A DNA stretch of 64,000 nt, taken from positions 2,432,001-2,496,000 of the forward strand of contig NZ_CP053346.1 of the NCBI RefSeq assembly GCF_013113735.1. Reading direction: 5' to 3'. A program made the translations under genes and the position numbers. The notes under the pieces were generated by a model. The model ran no database searches. It was not told where the DNA came from and saw only the letters and a list, made by a program, of their open reading frames with translations. The stretch is from Sphingomonas sp. AP4-R1 (GTDB lineage: Bacteria; Pseudomonadota; Alphaproteobacteria; Sphingomonadales; Sphingomonadaceae). Shown here piece by piece: positions 35,304 to 43,803 of the stretch (position 1 is the stretch's first letter; each line of letters opens with the position of its first letter).

Positions 35304-38117
35304 ATGCGACACACCTTTTTCAAACATGTCTCGATCGGTGCTCTCGGCGCGGCGCTCGCGATGCCTGCGGCCGCCCAGGTGCCTGCGGCACCTATGCCGC
35401 AGCCTGCTGGTGACGGGCAGGCGGCTCCGGCCGGCGGCGCTGAGGATATTGTCGTGACGGGCATGCGCGCCAGCCTGAACACCGCGCAGCAGATCAAGCG
35501 AACGAGCGACCAGATCGTCGATTCGATCCAGGCGCAGGACATCGGCAAGCTTCCCGATGCCAACACCGTGGAATCGCTCCAGCGCATCACCGGCGTGCAG
35601 ATCCAGCGTCGCTACGGCGAGGGCGGCACGGACGTTGATCATCGGACGCAGTCAGCGGTCGCGATCCGCGGCCTGACCCAGATCCGTACCCTGATCGACG
35701 GCCGCGACACCTATTCCGCGTCTGGCGGGCGCAACTTTGATATCGAGGCCCTGCCGCCCGAGCTGCTGGCTGGTATCGATGTCTACAAAAACCCGTCGGC
35801 CGACGTCATCGAGGGTGCCATCGGCGGCGTGGTCAATCTGCGCACGCGTCTGCCATTTGACCAGAGCGGCGAGGTGATCAACGCCTCGGCGCGGATCAAC
35901 TATTACGATCTGGCCAATAAGGTCGGCGGCACAGGCTCGGCGCTTTACAGCAATCGCTGGGACAGCAGCCTTGGCGAGATGGGGTTGTTGGTCAACGTCG
36001 TGTACGGCGAGAGCAAATATCGTCAGGATGCGCTGCTCGTTCAGCCCTTCTTCAACGTTGCGGGCAGTGGTGCAGCAGGCACGCCGGGGATCATTCCTGG
36101 CGCACCCGCAGGCGCACGCGCGCCGCTGGGTTTCCAGATCTATGACGAACTCGGCTCGCGCAAGCGTCTGACGGCGGCTGGCGCTTATCAATGGAAGATG
36201 AGCGACCGTCTAGATTTCACCGCACAGGTCCTGCACAGCCGCTACAAGTTCAATCGCGACGGTCGGTACTTTTACAACACCACGCACGGCCAGAATCTGA
36301 TCGCGACGCCGGGCGCCACGTTCACCTATGGAGATGACGGGCGCGTGGTCAGCGGCTCGTATAACAATATGGTGTTCGAATCCGCGCGCTATCCGCAGGC
36401 GCTGAACGCCATCAACACCAACATCACCGGCAATCTCGCCTGGAAGAGCACCGACACGCTGACGATGACGTTTGATGCGCAATATCTGAAGTCCAGCTAC
36501 GATGTCGATTCAGGTGGCTTCGTGATATCGCAATATTCCGGCGATCCGGAGCTGCCATCGGCATCGCCGAACAAGAGCATCGTCGACTTCGATCTCTCGG
36601 GAACGCCGACATGGACTGTGCGCAATCCGGCGCTTCTGACCGATCCGACGCGCTACCGTTTTGCCTATTTGGCCGATTACACGACACGCAACGACACCAA
36701 TCAGTTGGCGCTCAAATATGACGTCAAGTGGACGCCGATCGATTCTATCGTGAAGGCGCTGAATGCCGGGGTACGCTACGCAGAGACCAAGGTGACGCTG
36801 CGCAATCTGAGCGATGGCTTTTGCGTGTACACGACCGGGAACAGTGCAAGCTGCGTTGCGCCCAACGGTGGCAGCTATGTTCCTAACTCCTCAAGCCTGG
36901 CGCAGCTCACCACGACCGGGCCGTCGTCGAACTTCTTCGAGGGGCGGACGATCAACGGGACCATCTATCCCGCTTCGCCATCTGGTAGCGTGTCTCAGGG
37001 CCTGACCGAGACCTATCGCCTGTTTGGCGCGACCCGGCGTGGCTTCTACCCCGCAGACATGAACCAGCAGCGCGAGCGGATCATGACCTTCTATGCGAGC
37101 GGCAAGGCAGGGACGACGATATTCGGCTTGCCGGTCGATGCGACGGCTGGCGTGCGCGTCATACGGACCAAGACGACCTCGGAAGGCTATCTGTTCCCGT
37201 CGAACAGTACGGTCGATGCGTCCAATCCAGCCAATCTCCAGGCGGTCAACGTCGGGCGGACCTATACGTATGCGCTGCCCAGCGTGAACTTCCGGGCGCT
37301 GCTGACCGAAAAGCTGCAGGTGCGTCTGGCCTATGCGAAATCGATCGCGCGGCCCGATTTCACGCAGCTGGCGACGAACGTCACTCTTGGACCGCCGACC
37401 GTCGTCAATCCGTCGACCGGGCGTCCTAGCGGCTCGTCCGGGAACCCGCTTCTCAATCCCATCAAGGCGACATCTTATGACGCATCGGCGGAGTGGTATT
37501 TCGCGCGCGCCGGCTCGCTGACGGCCGGTGTATTCAAGAAGGATGTGAATGGCTTCCTGACGAGCGGCCGTGTCGTTCGTAATTTCAACGGCATCGATTA
37601 CGACATCAGTACGACTGTCAACGCCAATTCGGGGACGATCAAGGGGTATGAGCTTGCCTATCAGCAGTTTTATGACTTCCTGCCCGGACTTTTGAGCGGG
37701 TTGGGCCTGCAGCTCAACTATACCTATGTCGACAGCAGCGTCGAAAATCCGTTCTCGACGCCTGGCAGCTCCATTCCCACGCGGGTGCCTCTCGAGAAGC
37801 TCTCGAAGCATAGCTACAATATCGTCGGCCTGTACGAGAAGGGACCGGTGAGCGCTCGTCTCGCCTATAGCTGGCGCGGGCGCTATCTCGACACCACCGT
37901 CGGAAGCGGGGCGAACGGTCAGCCGCAGATCCAGGCACCTTATGCCAGCCTCGATGCGTCGATCAGCTACAATGTCACCAAGCATATCGCGGTCACTGTC
38001 GACGCGGTGAACATCAACAACCGGATGAACCGGACCTACATCGGGACGCCCTCCGAGCCGCTGCAATATACGCTGAACGACAGGCGCTTAGGCTTCTCCG
38101 TTCGCGCCACTTATTGA
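35304..38117 (+). CDS. TonB-dependent receptor, Xanthomonas/Caulobacter carbohydrate type
   Basis: 937 residues. GGGGAGG lies just before ATG 35304. The signal peptide ends near AMPAAAQ. The TonB box and plug have EDIVVTGMRASLNTAQQIKR and DIGKLPDANTVESLQRITG, the opening characteristic of the receptor class linked with glycan utilisation in Caulobacterales, Xanthomonas and sphingomonads. IRGLTQIRTLIDGRD follows. The barrel ends with RRLGFSVRATY. It is divergent from the GH2-GH30 operon and followed after 10 nt by the kinase, so it likely imports galacto-oligosaccharides. The ligand is inferred. Confidence 0.94.
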   Translation: MRHTFFKHVSIGALGAALAMPAAAQVPAAPMPQPAGDGQAAPAGGAEDIVVTGMRASLNTAQQIKRTSDQIVDSIQAQDIGKLPDANTVESLQRITGVQIQRRYGEGGTDVDHRTQSAVAIRGLTQIRTLIDGRDTYSASGGRNFDIEALPPELLAGIDVYKNPSADVIEGAIGGVVNLRTRLPFDQSGEVINASARINYYDLANKVGGTGSALYSNRWDSSLGEMGLLVNVVYGESKYRQDALLVQPFFNVAGSGAAGTPGIIPGAPAGARAPLGFQIYDELGSRKRLTAAGAYQWKMSDRLDFTAQVLHSRYKFNRDGRYFYNTTHGQNLIATPGATFTYGDDGRVVSGSYNNMVFESARYPQALNAINTNITGNLAWKSTDTLTMTFDAQYLKSSYDVDSGGFVISQYSGDPELPSASPNKSIVDFDLSGTPTWTVRNPALLTDPTRYRFAYLADYTTRNDTNQLALKYDVKWTPIDSIVKALNAGVRYAETKVTLRNLSDGFCVYTTGNSASCVAPNGGSYVPNSSSLAQLTTTGPSSNFFEGRTINGTIYPASPSGSVSQGLTETYRLFGATRRGFYPADMNQQRERIMTFYASGKAGTTIFGLPVDATAGVRVIRTKTTSEGYLFPSNSTVDASNPANLQAVNVGRTYTYALPSVNFRALLTEKLQVRLAYAKSIARPDFTQLATNVTLGPPTVVNPSTGRPSGSSGNPLLNPIKATSYDASAEWYFARAGSLTAGVFKKDVNGFLTSGRVVRNFNGIDYDISTTVNANSGTIKGYELAYQQFYDFLPGLLSGLGLQLNYTYVDSSVENPFSTPGSSIPTRVPLEKLSKHSYNIVGLYEKGPVSARLAYSWRGRYLDTTVGSGANGQPQIQAPYASLDASISYNVTKHIAVTVDAVNINNRMNRTYIGTPSEPLQYTLNDRRLGFSVRATY

Positions 38118-38127
38118 GGCAGGGATC

Positions 38128-38997
38128 TTGAGTAGGTGCTCGTTTATCGCAGTGGACTGGGGCACCACCAACCGGCGCGCCTGGCGGATCGAGAGCGGGC
38201 GTGTCGTGGCGGGCGAGCGGGACGGGAAAGGCGTCGCGTCTCTTACGCCCGATGATTATCCCGGTGAGCTCGAGGCGGTTCGCGCCCGCCTGGGGGATCA
38301 TCCGGTCCTGCTAGCGGGCATGGTTGGGTCGAACCGGGGATGGAGGGACGCGGGCTATATCGACACGTCGGCGACGATCGATGCGCTCGCGTCCGCCGTG
38401 CTGCCGGTCGGAGACAGGATAGGCATCGTGCCCGGCGTTCGAACGCTGACGGCGGGGCGGGGCGACGTCATGCGCGGCGAGGAGGTCCAGTTTCTGGGCG
38501 CGGCGGCGGCGGGGCTGGTGCCTGATTCCGCGCTGCTGTGCCAACCTGGCACGCATACCAAGTGGGCTAGGGTAAGCGGCGGCGCCATCACAACATTCTC
38601 GACGGCCATGGTGGGCGAAATGTTCGCATTGTTGCGCGCGCATTCGCTGATCGGTGCGGGCATGACCGGGCTCGCACGGGATTGTGCAGCCTTTCGACAG
38701 GGCGTTGTTCGGGCAGGTGGCGCAGATTTGCAGACGGCGCTGTTTGAGGCGCGGGCCGCGAGCGTCCTCGGGGCTCGCACGGGCGACGACATCACCTCCT
38801 TCGTCAGCGGACTTTTGGTCGGGGCTGACGTCCGCGCCAATGTTGCCGCCGGCGATGCGGTTCATCTGATCGCCGATCCCTCGCTGGGCGCTCTTTATAC
38901 AGCGGCAATCGAGCAGGTCGGGGGCGCCGTCTTTCGTGTCGATAGCGAGGCCGCATTCGTCGCCGGCATATGTCGGGTGTGGGATAAAATGGCGTGA
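38128..38997 (+). CDS. dgoK: 2-dehydro-3-deoxygalactonokinase
   Basis: 289 residues. The start is TTG 38128 behind GAGGCAGGGA. Diagnostic motifs are FIAVDWGTTNRRAWRIE (phosphate-binding, residues 6-22), AGMVGSNRGWRDAGYI, GVRTLTAGRGDVMRGEEVQ and CQPGTHTKWARVSGGAI. It phosphorylates 2-keto-3-deoxy-D-galactonate with ATP at C6. It sits in an operon with the TonB receptor and the aldolase, whose GTG overlaps this stop. The length is normal for the family, and the identification is firm. Confidence 0.93.
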   Translation: MSRCSFIAVDWGTTNRRAWRIESGRVVAGERDGKGVASLTPDDYPGELEAVRARLGDHPVLLAGMVGSNRGWRDAGYIDTSATIDALASAVLPVGDRIGIVPGVRTLTAGRGDVMRGEEVQFLGAAAAGLVPDSALLCQPGTHTKWARVSGGAITTFSTAMVGEMFALLRAHSLIGAGMTGLARDCAAFRQGVVRAGGADLQTALFEARAASVLGARTGDDITSFVSGLLVGADVRANVAAGDAVHLIADPSLGALYTAAIEQVGGAVFRVDSEAAFVAGICRVWDKMA

Positions 38998-39518
38998 TCG
39001 ACTTCAAGAGCGCGTTTGCGTCGCTTCCCCTTGTTGCCATTCTTCGGGCGTAACACCAGACGAGGTGCTTCCGATCGGCGACGTGCTGTTCGAGGCAGGC
39101 TTTCGGCTCATCGAGGTCCCGCTCACCTCACCCCAGCCTCTCGCCAGCATCGAGCGGCTTGCGCGGCATTTCTAAGGACGTGCGGTCATCAGGGCCGGTA
39201 CTGTCCTTGCGCCCGGACAGGTGGCGCAGGTCGCCGCGGCGGGCGGGACGATGATCATTTCGCCCAATACGGACCTGGCGGTGATCGCGGCGACTGTGAC
39301 TGCGGGCATGGCGTCGCTTCTCGGCTATTTCACGCCGTCCGAAGCATTTGCCGCGATCGGGGCGGAGGCTACTACCCTCAAGCTCTTTCCGGCTGAAGTC
39401 GCGTCGCCTGCCGTTCTCAAGGCCCATCGCGCCGTACTTCCACCTGCTATCCCGTTGCTGGCGGTGGGAGGCGTCAGCCCCGATGATATGGCCGCATGGC
39501 GAGCGGCTGGTGCGAACG
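38994..39518 (+). pseudogene. dgoA: 2-dehydro-3-deoxy-6-phosphogalactonate aldolase, triply broken
   Basis: GTG 38994 overlaps the dgoK stop and reads IDFKSAFASLPLVAILR. A base is missing in GGG 39046-39048, so the native frame stops at once. Restoring it gives GVTPDEVLPIGDVLFEAGFR and LIEVPLTSPQPLASIERLA. An in-frame TAA follows at 39173-39175, then AGTVLAPGQVAQVAAAGGTM, GYFTPSEAFAAI and the Schiff-base Lys in TLKLFPAE. The gene is cut after WRAAGAN by the IS element at 39519, and the C-terminal end was not found on the far side. This enzyme would cleave KDPGal to pyruvate and glyceraldehyde-3-phosphate; it cannot be made from this copy. Confidence 0.9.
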
Positions 39519-39575
39519 TGAGGTGGCCCCCTAAATGACCTGACAGGGTCTCGCTCTTAGATAAGAGTGAGGCAT

Positions 39576-39971
39576 ATGACTGACGGTACGACCAGGCGTT
39601 ACAATGACGGCGAGGTTCTCTCCGGTGTGCAGCGCCGGAGGCGGTGGACACCGGAGGAGAAGGTCCGGATCGTCGAGGAGACGTATTTGCCGGGGATGAG
39701 CGTGTCGCTCGTTGCCCGTCAGCACGGCATCAGCGGCAGCCAGGTGTTCACCTGGCGCAGGCTGATGAGCCAGGGCGCGTTAACCGCCGCGGCAGCTGGC
39801 GAAGAAGTGGTGCCGGCGTCCGAGTATCGCGCCTTGGAGGCGCAGGTGCGCGAACTGCACCGCCTGCTCGGTAAGAAGGCCATGGAGAACGAACTGCTGC
39901 GCAAGGCCGTGTCCCGGGCCGCAGGCCCAAAAAACGTATGGCCCGCCCCGTCCGCAAGAGTGTTTATCTGA
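39576..39971 (+). CDS. IS3-family (IS2 group) OrfA, 3' end altered by insertion
   Basis: Codons 1-120 are native: the helix-turn-helix RRRWTPEEKVRIVEETYLPG, SLVARQHGISGSQVFTWRRL and the coiled coil EYRALEAQVRELHRLLGKKA. This is the DNA-binding OrfA of the IS2 subgroup. The native sequence runs into an A-run (39929-39934), the site where ribosomes slip to make the OrfAB transposase. The IS110-type insertion enters exactly there, so the last 11 codons and the stop at 39971 come from foreign DNA. No OrfAB fusion can be made from this copy. Confidence 0.85.
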   Translation: MTDGTTRRYNDGEVLSGVQRRRRWTPEEKVRIVEETYLPGMSVSLVARQHGISGSQVFTWRRLMSQGALTAAAAGEEVVPASEYRALEAQVRELHRLLGKKAMENELLRKAVSRAAGPKNVWPAPSARVFI

Positions 39972-40192
39972 TCGGCAACTGACAGGTCTGCATCAACGTA
40001 TACGGCATAGCGGCTAAGCCGTTGCCAAGATGGAGATCCGCACGCTCCAGGCCTCATAAACTTCACGACATCGAGTGTCATTTTTTTGGTCAGGCTGTTG
40101 GGGCGTCGGTATACCGTCAGGCCATCTTCAAAATTCCTCCCGCAGACATCTCGTGGGCCAGCCGGCCGTTTTGCCGCTGCTGACCGATACCG
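39950..40192 (-). ncRNA. Possible bridge/seek RNA region of the IS1111-like element
   Basis: This 240-bp stretch lies between the transposase stop and the element end and holds no open frame that looks like a protein. In IS1111-group elements the guide RNA that pairs with donor and target is encoded in this 3' region. I did not fold it or identify the target- and donor-binding loops, so only the location is proposed. Confidence 0.35.
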
Positions 40193-41221
40193 TCAGGCGA
40201 TCGCCACACGCTGGGTGGCGAACATCGTGTCTCGCCGCATCAACACCCAAGCGATCCGGGCAAGCTTGTTGGCGAGCGCCACCACCACAGTATTGGGGTG
40301 ACAGCGCGCCTGGAGGCCGCGCAGCCATGCACCGAGCGTTGTGTCGGCTTTCGCCAAAGTCGGCAGAGCCGCTCGGGCGCCATGGATCAGCAATGTTCGG
40401 AGATAAGTGTTTCCCCGCTTGCTGATGCCGAGCAAACGCGGCTTGCCGCCGGTCGTATGCTGCCGCGGAACAAGGCCGAGCCAAGCCCCAAGATCTCGTG
40501 CCTGATCGAACGCTTCGGCTCTACCGACGGCAGCCACCAGCGCCGTTGCGTTGAGCGCGCCGACACCGGGGATGGATGTCAAACGACGGGCGACCTCGTC
40601 GGTGCGGGCGAGCTGGACGAACTCCTCATCGAGAGCACCAATACGGCTATCGAGCGCGGTCCACTCCGCACGCATGTCGAGGAGCAGATCGCGCAGTCGA
40701 CCAGGCGTAAGCGCGGCTTCATCCGCGAGCATAGCATCAACAGCGCGTTCGAACTTGCGACGACCTTGCGCAATCGTGACGCCGCGTTCGAGTAGCAGAG
40801 CGCGCATCTGGTTGATCAGGGTCGTTCTTGAACCAACCAACCGAGATCGCACACGATGCAGCGACTGGATATCGAGCTGTTCCTGGCTCTTCAACTCGAC
40901 AAAGCGCATCGTTGGGCGTGTTGCCGCTTCCGCGATCCCTTCGGCGTCCCGGTCGTCATTCTTCTGTGCCTTCACATACGGGCGCACATATTCCGGCGGC
41001 ATAAGCTTCACGGTGAGACCGCGAGCGATGAGCTGCCGCCCCAGATAATGGGCGCCACAGCATGCCTCCATCGCCACCGTGCAAGGTGCATATTTAGCAG
41101 CAAACTCCACGATGCTCGTGGGTCGCATCCGCCTCCGAAGCACAACAGCACCCCGCTCGTCGAGCGCTGCGATGCTGCAGCTGTTCTTGCCTAAATCGAC
41201 ACCGATCATCACAATGGTCAT
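40193..41221 (-). CDS. IS110-family transposase (DEDD/RuvC-like plus Tnp20 domain)
   Basis: 342 residues. The RuvC-like N-terminal half begins MTIVMIGVDLGKNSCSIAAL with the first catalytic Asp at D9, then AMEACCGAHYLGR and KNDDRDAEGIAEAA, supplying the Glu and Asp residues of the DEDD set. The C-terminal half carries SIPGVGALNATALVAAVG and the serine region GLVPRQHTTGGKPRLLGISK, then RGNTYLRTLLIHGARAAL. ATG 41221 is chosen, with GAGAGGGA upstream; longer in-frame extension enters the element end. It is apparently intact and could still be active. Confidence 0.93.
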   Translation of the reverse strand: MTIVMIGVDLGKNSCSIAALDERGAVVLRRRMRPTSIVEFAAKYAPCTVAMEACCGAHYLGRQLIARGLTVKLMPPEYVRPYVKAQKNDDRDAEGIAEAATRPTMRFVELKSQEQLDIQSLHRVRSRLVGSRTTLINQMRALLLERGVTIAQGRRKFERAVDAMLADEAALTPGRLRDLLLDMRAEWTALDSRIGALDEEFVQLARTDEVARRLTSIPGVGALNATALVAAVGRAEAFDQARDLGAWLGLVPRQHTTGGKPRLLGISKRGNTYLRTLLIHGARAALPTLAKADTTLGAWLRGLQARCHPNTVVVALANKLARIAWVLMRRDTMFATQRVAIA

Positions 41222-41292
41222 GGTCCGTCCCTCTCTGCTAGCACCGGCATCGTATCCGATGTCGGAGGGTTGGGGCGGGCCATTCCATAAAC

Positions 41293-42172
41293 TGCTCTTG
41301 CGCTCGACCTCGTTGCCCGGGGACATTCTGTGACCGCGGTGGCCGACGCGCTTGGCATCACCCGCCCGCATCTCTCCGCGATGCGCAACCGACCACCGCC
41401 ACGCCCGCGTGGGCGACCGCCGCTGCCGGACGAAGAACTGGTCGCCGACATCCGGCTGCTCGTCGCCGATCTGCCGACCTATGGCTATCGTCGTGTCCAT
41501 GCTTTGCTACGCCGCCAGGCGGAAAAGAACGCGCGCGCAGCGCCCAATGTCAAACGTGTCTACCGCGTTATGAAGGTGCACGGGTTGCTGCTCCAGCGAG
41601 GCGGCGAACAGCGTGAGGAACGCCGTCACGACGGTCGCGTCGCCGTCGACCAGCGCAACACCCGCTGGTGTTCGGACGGGCTCGAGATCGCCTGCGACAA
41701 CGGCGAGAAGGTGCGCGTCGCGTTCGCGCTCGACTGCTGTGACCGGGAGGCCATGGGGCATGTGGCGACCACAGGCGGCATCACCGCCGAGGACGTTCAG
41801 GACCTGATGGTTGCCACCGTCGAGCATCGCTACGGCCGCGTAAACCGTGTGCCCGAGCTGATCGAGTGGCTAACGGATAACGGCAGCTGCTACACTGCTC
41901 GCGAGACCCGCACCTTCGCCTGTGACATCGGGCTGGTCCCGCGAACGACGCCCGTCAGCAGCCCACAATCCAACGGCATGGCAGAGGCGTTCGTCCGCAC
42001 CCTCAAGCGCGACTACGTTCGCGTGAACCCCAGACCTGATGCGCAGACCGTCATCGCGCAACTGCCAGGATGGCTCGCCCATTACAACGAGGTGCACCCG
42101 CATCGCGCTCTGGGCTATCGTTCACCCCGCGAGTACATCGCGCAAACCCGCGAGGCTCCGTCAGGCCTTTAG
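41293..42172 (+). CDS. IS3-family (IS2 group) OrfB transposase, separated from OrfA
   Basis: The readable frame begins at the insertion edge with LALDLVARGHSV, then VADALGITRPHLSAM and the HTH_21 segment LPTYGYRRVHALLRRQAE. The integrase core follows with the DDE residues in SDGLEIACD, WLTDNGSCYTA and SNGMAEAFVRTLKRDYVRV, ending NEVHPHRALGYRSPREYI. An internal GTG at 41330 could start a shortened product. The catalytic domain is complete, but OrfAB production by frameshifting is abolished by the insertion, so autonomous transposition is unlikely. Confidence 0.87.
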
Positions 42173-42239
42173 GGGGCAACAACATCTCGCCGTATGGCGA
42201 GCCATCAAAGTGATAAAGCGAAATGAGCAGTTGTGTGGG

Positions 42240-42645
42240 CTCGGGCGTTAAAGCGAGCGTGGAGCGAAGGTCGATCGAGACCGTGACGCTGGCTGGCAGG
42301 TCGGCAGTCGCGCCCATTCGCCCTGGCCGATGCCGAACAACGTGCGTTCAAACACCGCCTGTCCCGATATCGTCGCTGCGTGCCTGACGATCGACAGGGT
42401 AAAGGAGAGGGGGGCTGCTCACCCCACGCAGTGAAAGCGTCCCGCTTGCTCGATAACGATCGCCGCCGAGATGCCGTAAGGCTGTCGCACGCCAGCTCGC
42501 GGTTGGATAGGCGGCAACCGAGAACCATTCGGCTTCGGGCAACGCGCTTTGCTGTTCTGCGTCGGCGGCGAACATGGAGGCCGTATTGATGGTGATTGTG
42601 ACAGACGCCTTCGCCAGTTCAGCGAGATCGAAGATGATCTTGTTG
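42240..42645 (-). pseudogene. YceI-like domain gene fragment
   Basis: On the minus strand the sequence reads DLAELAKASVTITINTASMF, then LPEAEWFSVAAYPTASWRAT and YRASGTLSLRGVSSP, the middle of a YceI lipid-binding beta-barrel. After a frameshift FERTLFGIGQGEWA continues, and after another ADLPASVTVSIDL. The N-terminus is missing, replaced by an IS1182 remnant at about 42645. The other side abuts the IS2-like element. It is clearly a remnant; YceI proteins are periplasmic or secreted isoprenoid-binding barrels. Confidence 0.72.
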
Positions 42646-43080
42646 CCGGCTCACGTCAGCCGTGACAAACGAGGTATCGATCGCCGCGTCCTTGACGCCG
42701 ACCAACCCCGCTCCACGCAGCGCCTTACGGTCTGCTCGAACAGCAGGCGGAAAATTCCGACGTCGCGGAAGCGGCCGTGCCGCTTCTTGCTGAACGTCGA
42801 GTGGTGCGGGATGGGCCGTCGAGGGCAAGTCGGCAGAACCAGCGATAGGCGAGGTTGAAGCGCACCTCCTCGCACAGCCGGCGCTCGGAGGTGGCGGCAT
42901 ACAGGCGATCGATCAGTGTCATGCGGTTCAGCGCTCAGTCGCGATCGAGGGGCGCCTCTGCCGGCTGTAGTGCGGCGTCAGCGCGGCGCGCAGCTCAGCC
43001 ATGTCGAGTCGCCGTTCGATACGACAGACGAGGTGATCGGCGGGAACAGTCTTGGCCAGCGCCCGGCAGCTTGCGACTTT
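42645..43080 (-). mobile_element. IS1182-family transposase fragment
   Basis: Translated pieces in three frames give VPADHLVCRIERRLDMAEL, then RLYAATSERRLCEEVRFNLA and YRWFCRLALDG, then HSTFSKKRHGRFRDVGIF and LVGVKDAAIDTSFVTADVSR. That order matches the N-terminal half of IS1182-type transposases. Frameshifts separate the pieces and the catalytic C-terminal half is absent. No element ends were recognised. Confidence 0.72.
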
Positions 43081-43229
43081 ACCGCCCTGCTGCTGCTCAC
43101 CCATCATTGCCGCTGCCCCACTTGCTCAAAAATGGACCCTCGGCGGGCGAGCCGGCTTTCGAGAGAGTTACGCTCTTCAACAGCCCCACATGTTTTCCGA
43201 CAGAAGGCGATGCTATCGGCTTCACGGGG

Positions 43230-43560
43230 CGATGACGACCGTTGCTTGTGGACGACAAACCCTGTCGCTTTGACTTGGTGTGCGCCAACACGGTCGGCGA
43301 CGGGGGGGCGGGCGGCACCGTAGGCGAGCCCCTTCGTGCAGAAGAAGAAATCTGCCGTGATCCCGAAGGCTTCGGCGGCTGATGCGGCGCGGATCCGGCC
43401 AAACGCCGTAATGACTTCGGCGAAGATCAGAATGATGCCATGCCGTTGCGTGATTTCGTAAAGGCGCTCGAGACATTTTTTGGGCGCGATCAGCACTTTG
43501 GTGGAGCCCGCAACGCGCTCGACTATCACGGCTTCGATCGTCTGCGTACCGTGCAGGGCG
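43230..43560 (-). pseudogene. Class III aminotransferase fragment
   Basis: The frame contains VIVERVAGSTKVLIAPKKCL, then LERLYEITQRHGIILIFAEV and ITAFGRIRAASAAEAFGITA, the cofactor-binding segment of omega-amino acid:pyruvate-type aminotransferases (normally IFDEVITGFGR). The Asp of that motif is changed to Ala here (IFAEV), and after FFFCTKGL the similarity is lost. Both ends are missing. The PLP lysine region may be represented by TKGL. It is a non-functional remnant of a gene of about 440 codons. Confidence 0.72.
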
Positions 43561-43803
43561 GTCAGGTGTTCGAGTCGCCTTCGTGATGCGAAACGCTGCT
43601 CCAGCCATTTTAAGCCGTCGAGAGAGGCAGGTATTTTGCCCTGCAGCAGGTTTGTCAGTCGCCGTGGCGAGCGACATTAGTGATCAAATCGCTTAACCTC
43701 GGTCCGCCAATGACCACGCATCTTTCCTGTCGAGGCGCATTTGCTCCAAGGGCGCTTATCAGACGTCTTTGGCCGCCCCGCGCAAACGGGACGGCCGACG
43801 TCA

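Larger units (their letters stand above)
39935..41290 (-). mobile_element. IS110-family element, IS1111-like, inside the IS2-like element
   Basis: It is bounded by a 12-bp subterminal inverted repeat: ATGGCCCGCCCC at 39938-39949 and its complement at 41272-41283. The single transposase is on the minus strand with only about 65 bp before its start and about 255 bp of non-coding DNA after its stop. Subterminal repeats plus a long 3' non-coding end are features of the IS1111 group. Removing 39935 to about 41290 rejoins the OrfA poly-A run to KLLLRSTSLPGD and OrfB. Exact ends are uncertain by 2-3 bases because both flanks carry A residues. Confidence 0.83.
39519..42184. mobile_element. IS2-like element (IS3 family) interrupted by a second IS
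   Basis: The ends are imperfect inverted repeats: the left end begins TGAGGTGGCCCCCTAAA at 39519, and the right end read inward from 42184 begins TGTTGTTGCCCCCTAAA. OrfA lies at 39576 and OrfB ends at 42172 within the right repeat. The middle (about 39935-41290) is an IS110-family insertion; without it the element would be about 1.3 kb, a normal IS3-family size. No matching target duplication is seen at the outer flanks, consistent with later deletion of the aldolase 3' end. Confidence 0.85.

Noticed and set aside
39938..41283. The two 12-bp inverted repeats as ends of a DDE-type element
   Set aside because: The enclosed gene is an IS110-family DEDD transposase; in the IS1111 group such repeats are subterminal, so they were not taken as classic terminal inverted repeats.
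41222..41500. N-terminal extension of the IS110 transposase
   Set aside because: It would cross the element end into OrfB of the host IS; the family N-terminus begins at MTIVMIGVDLG.
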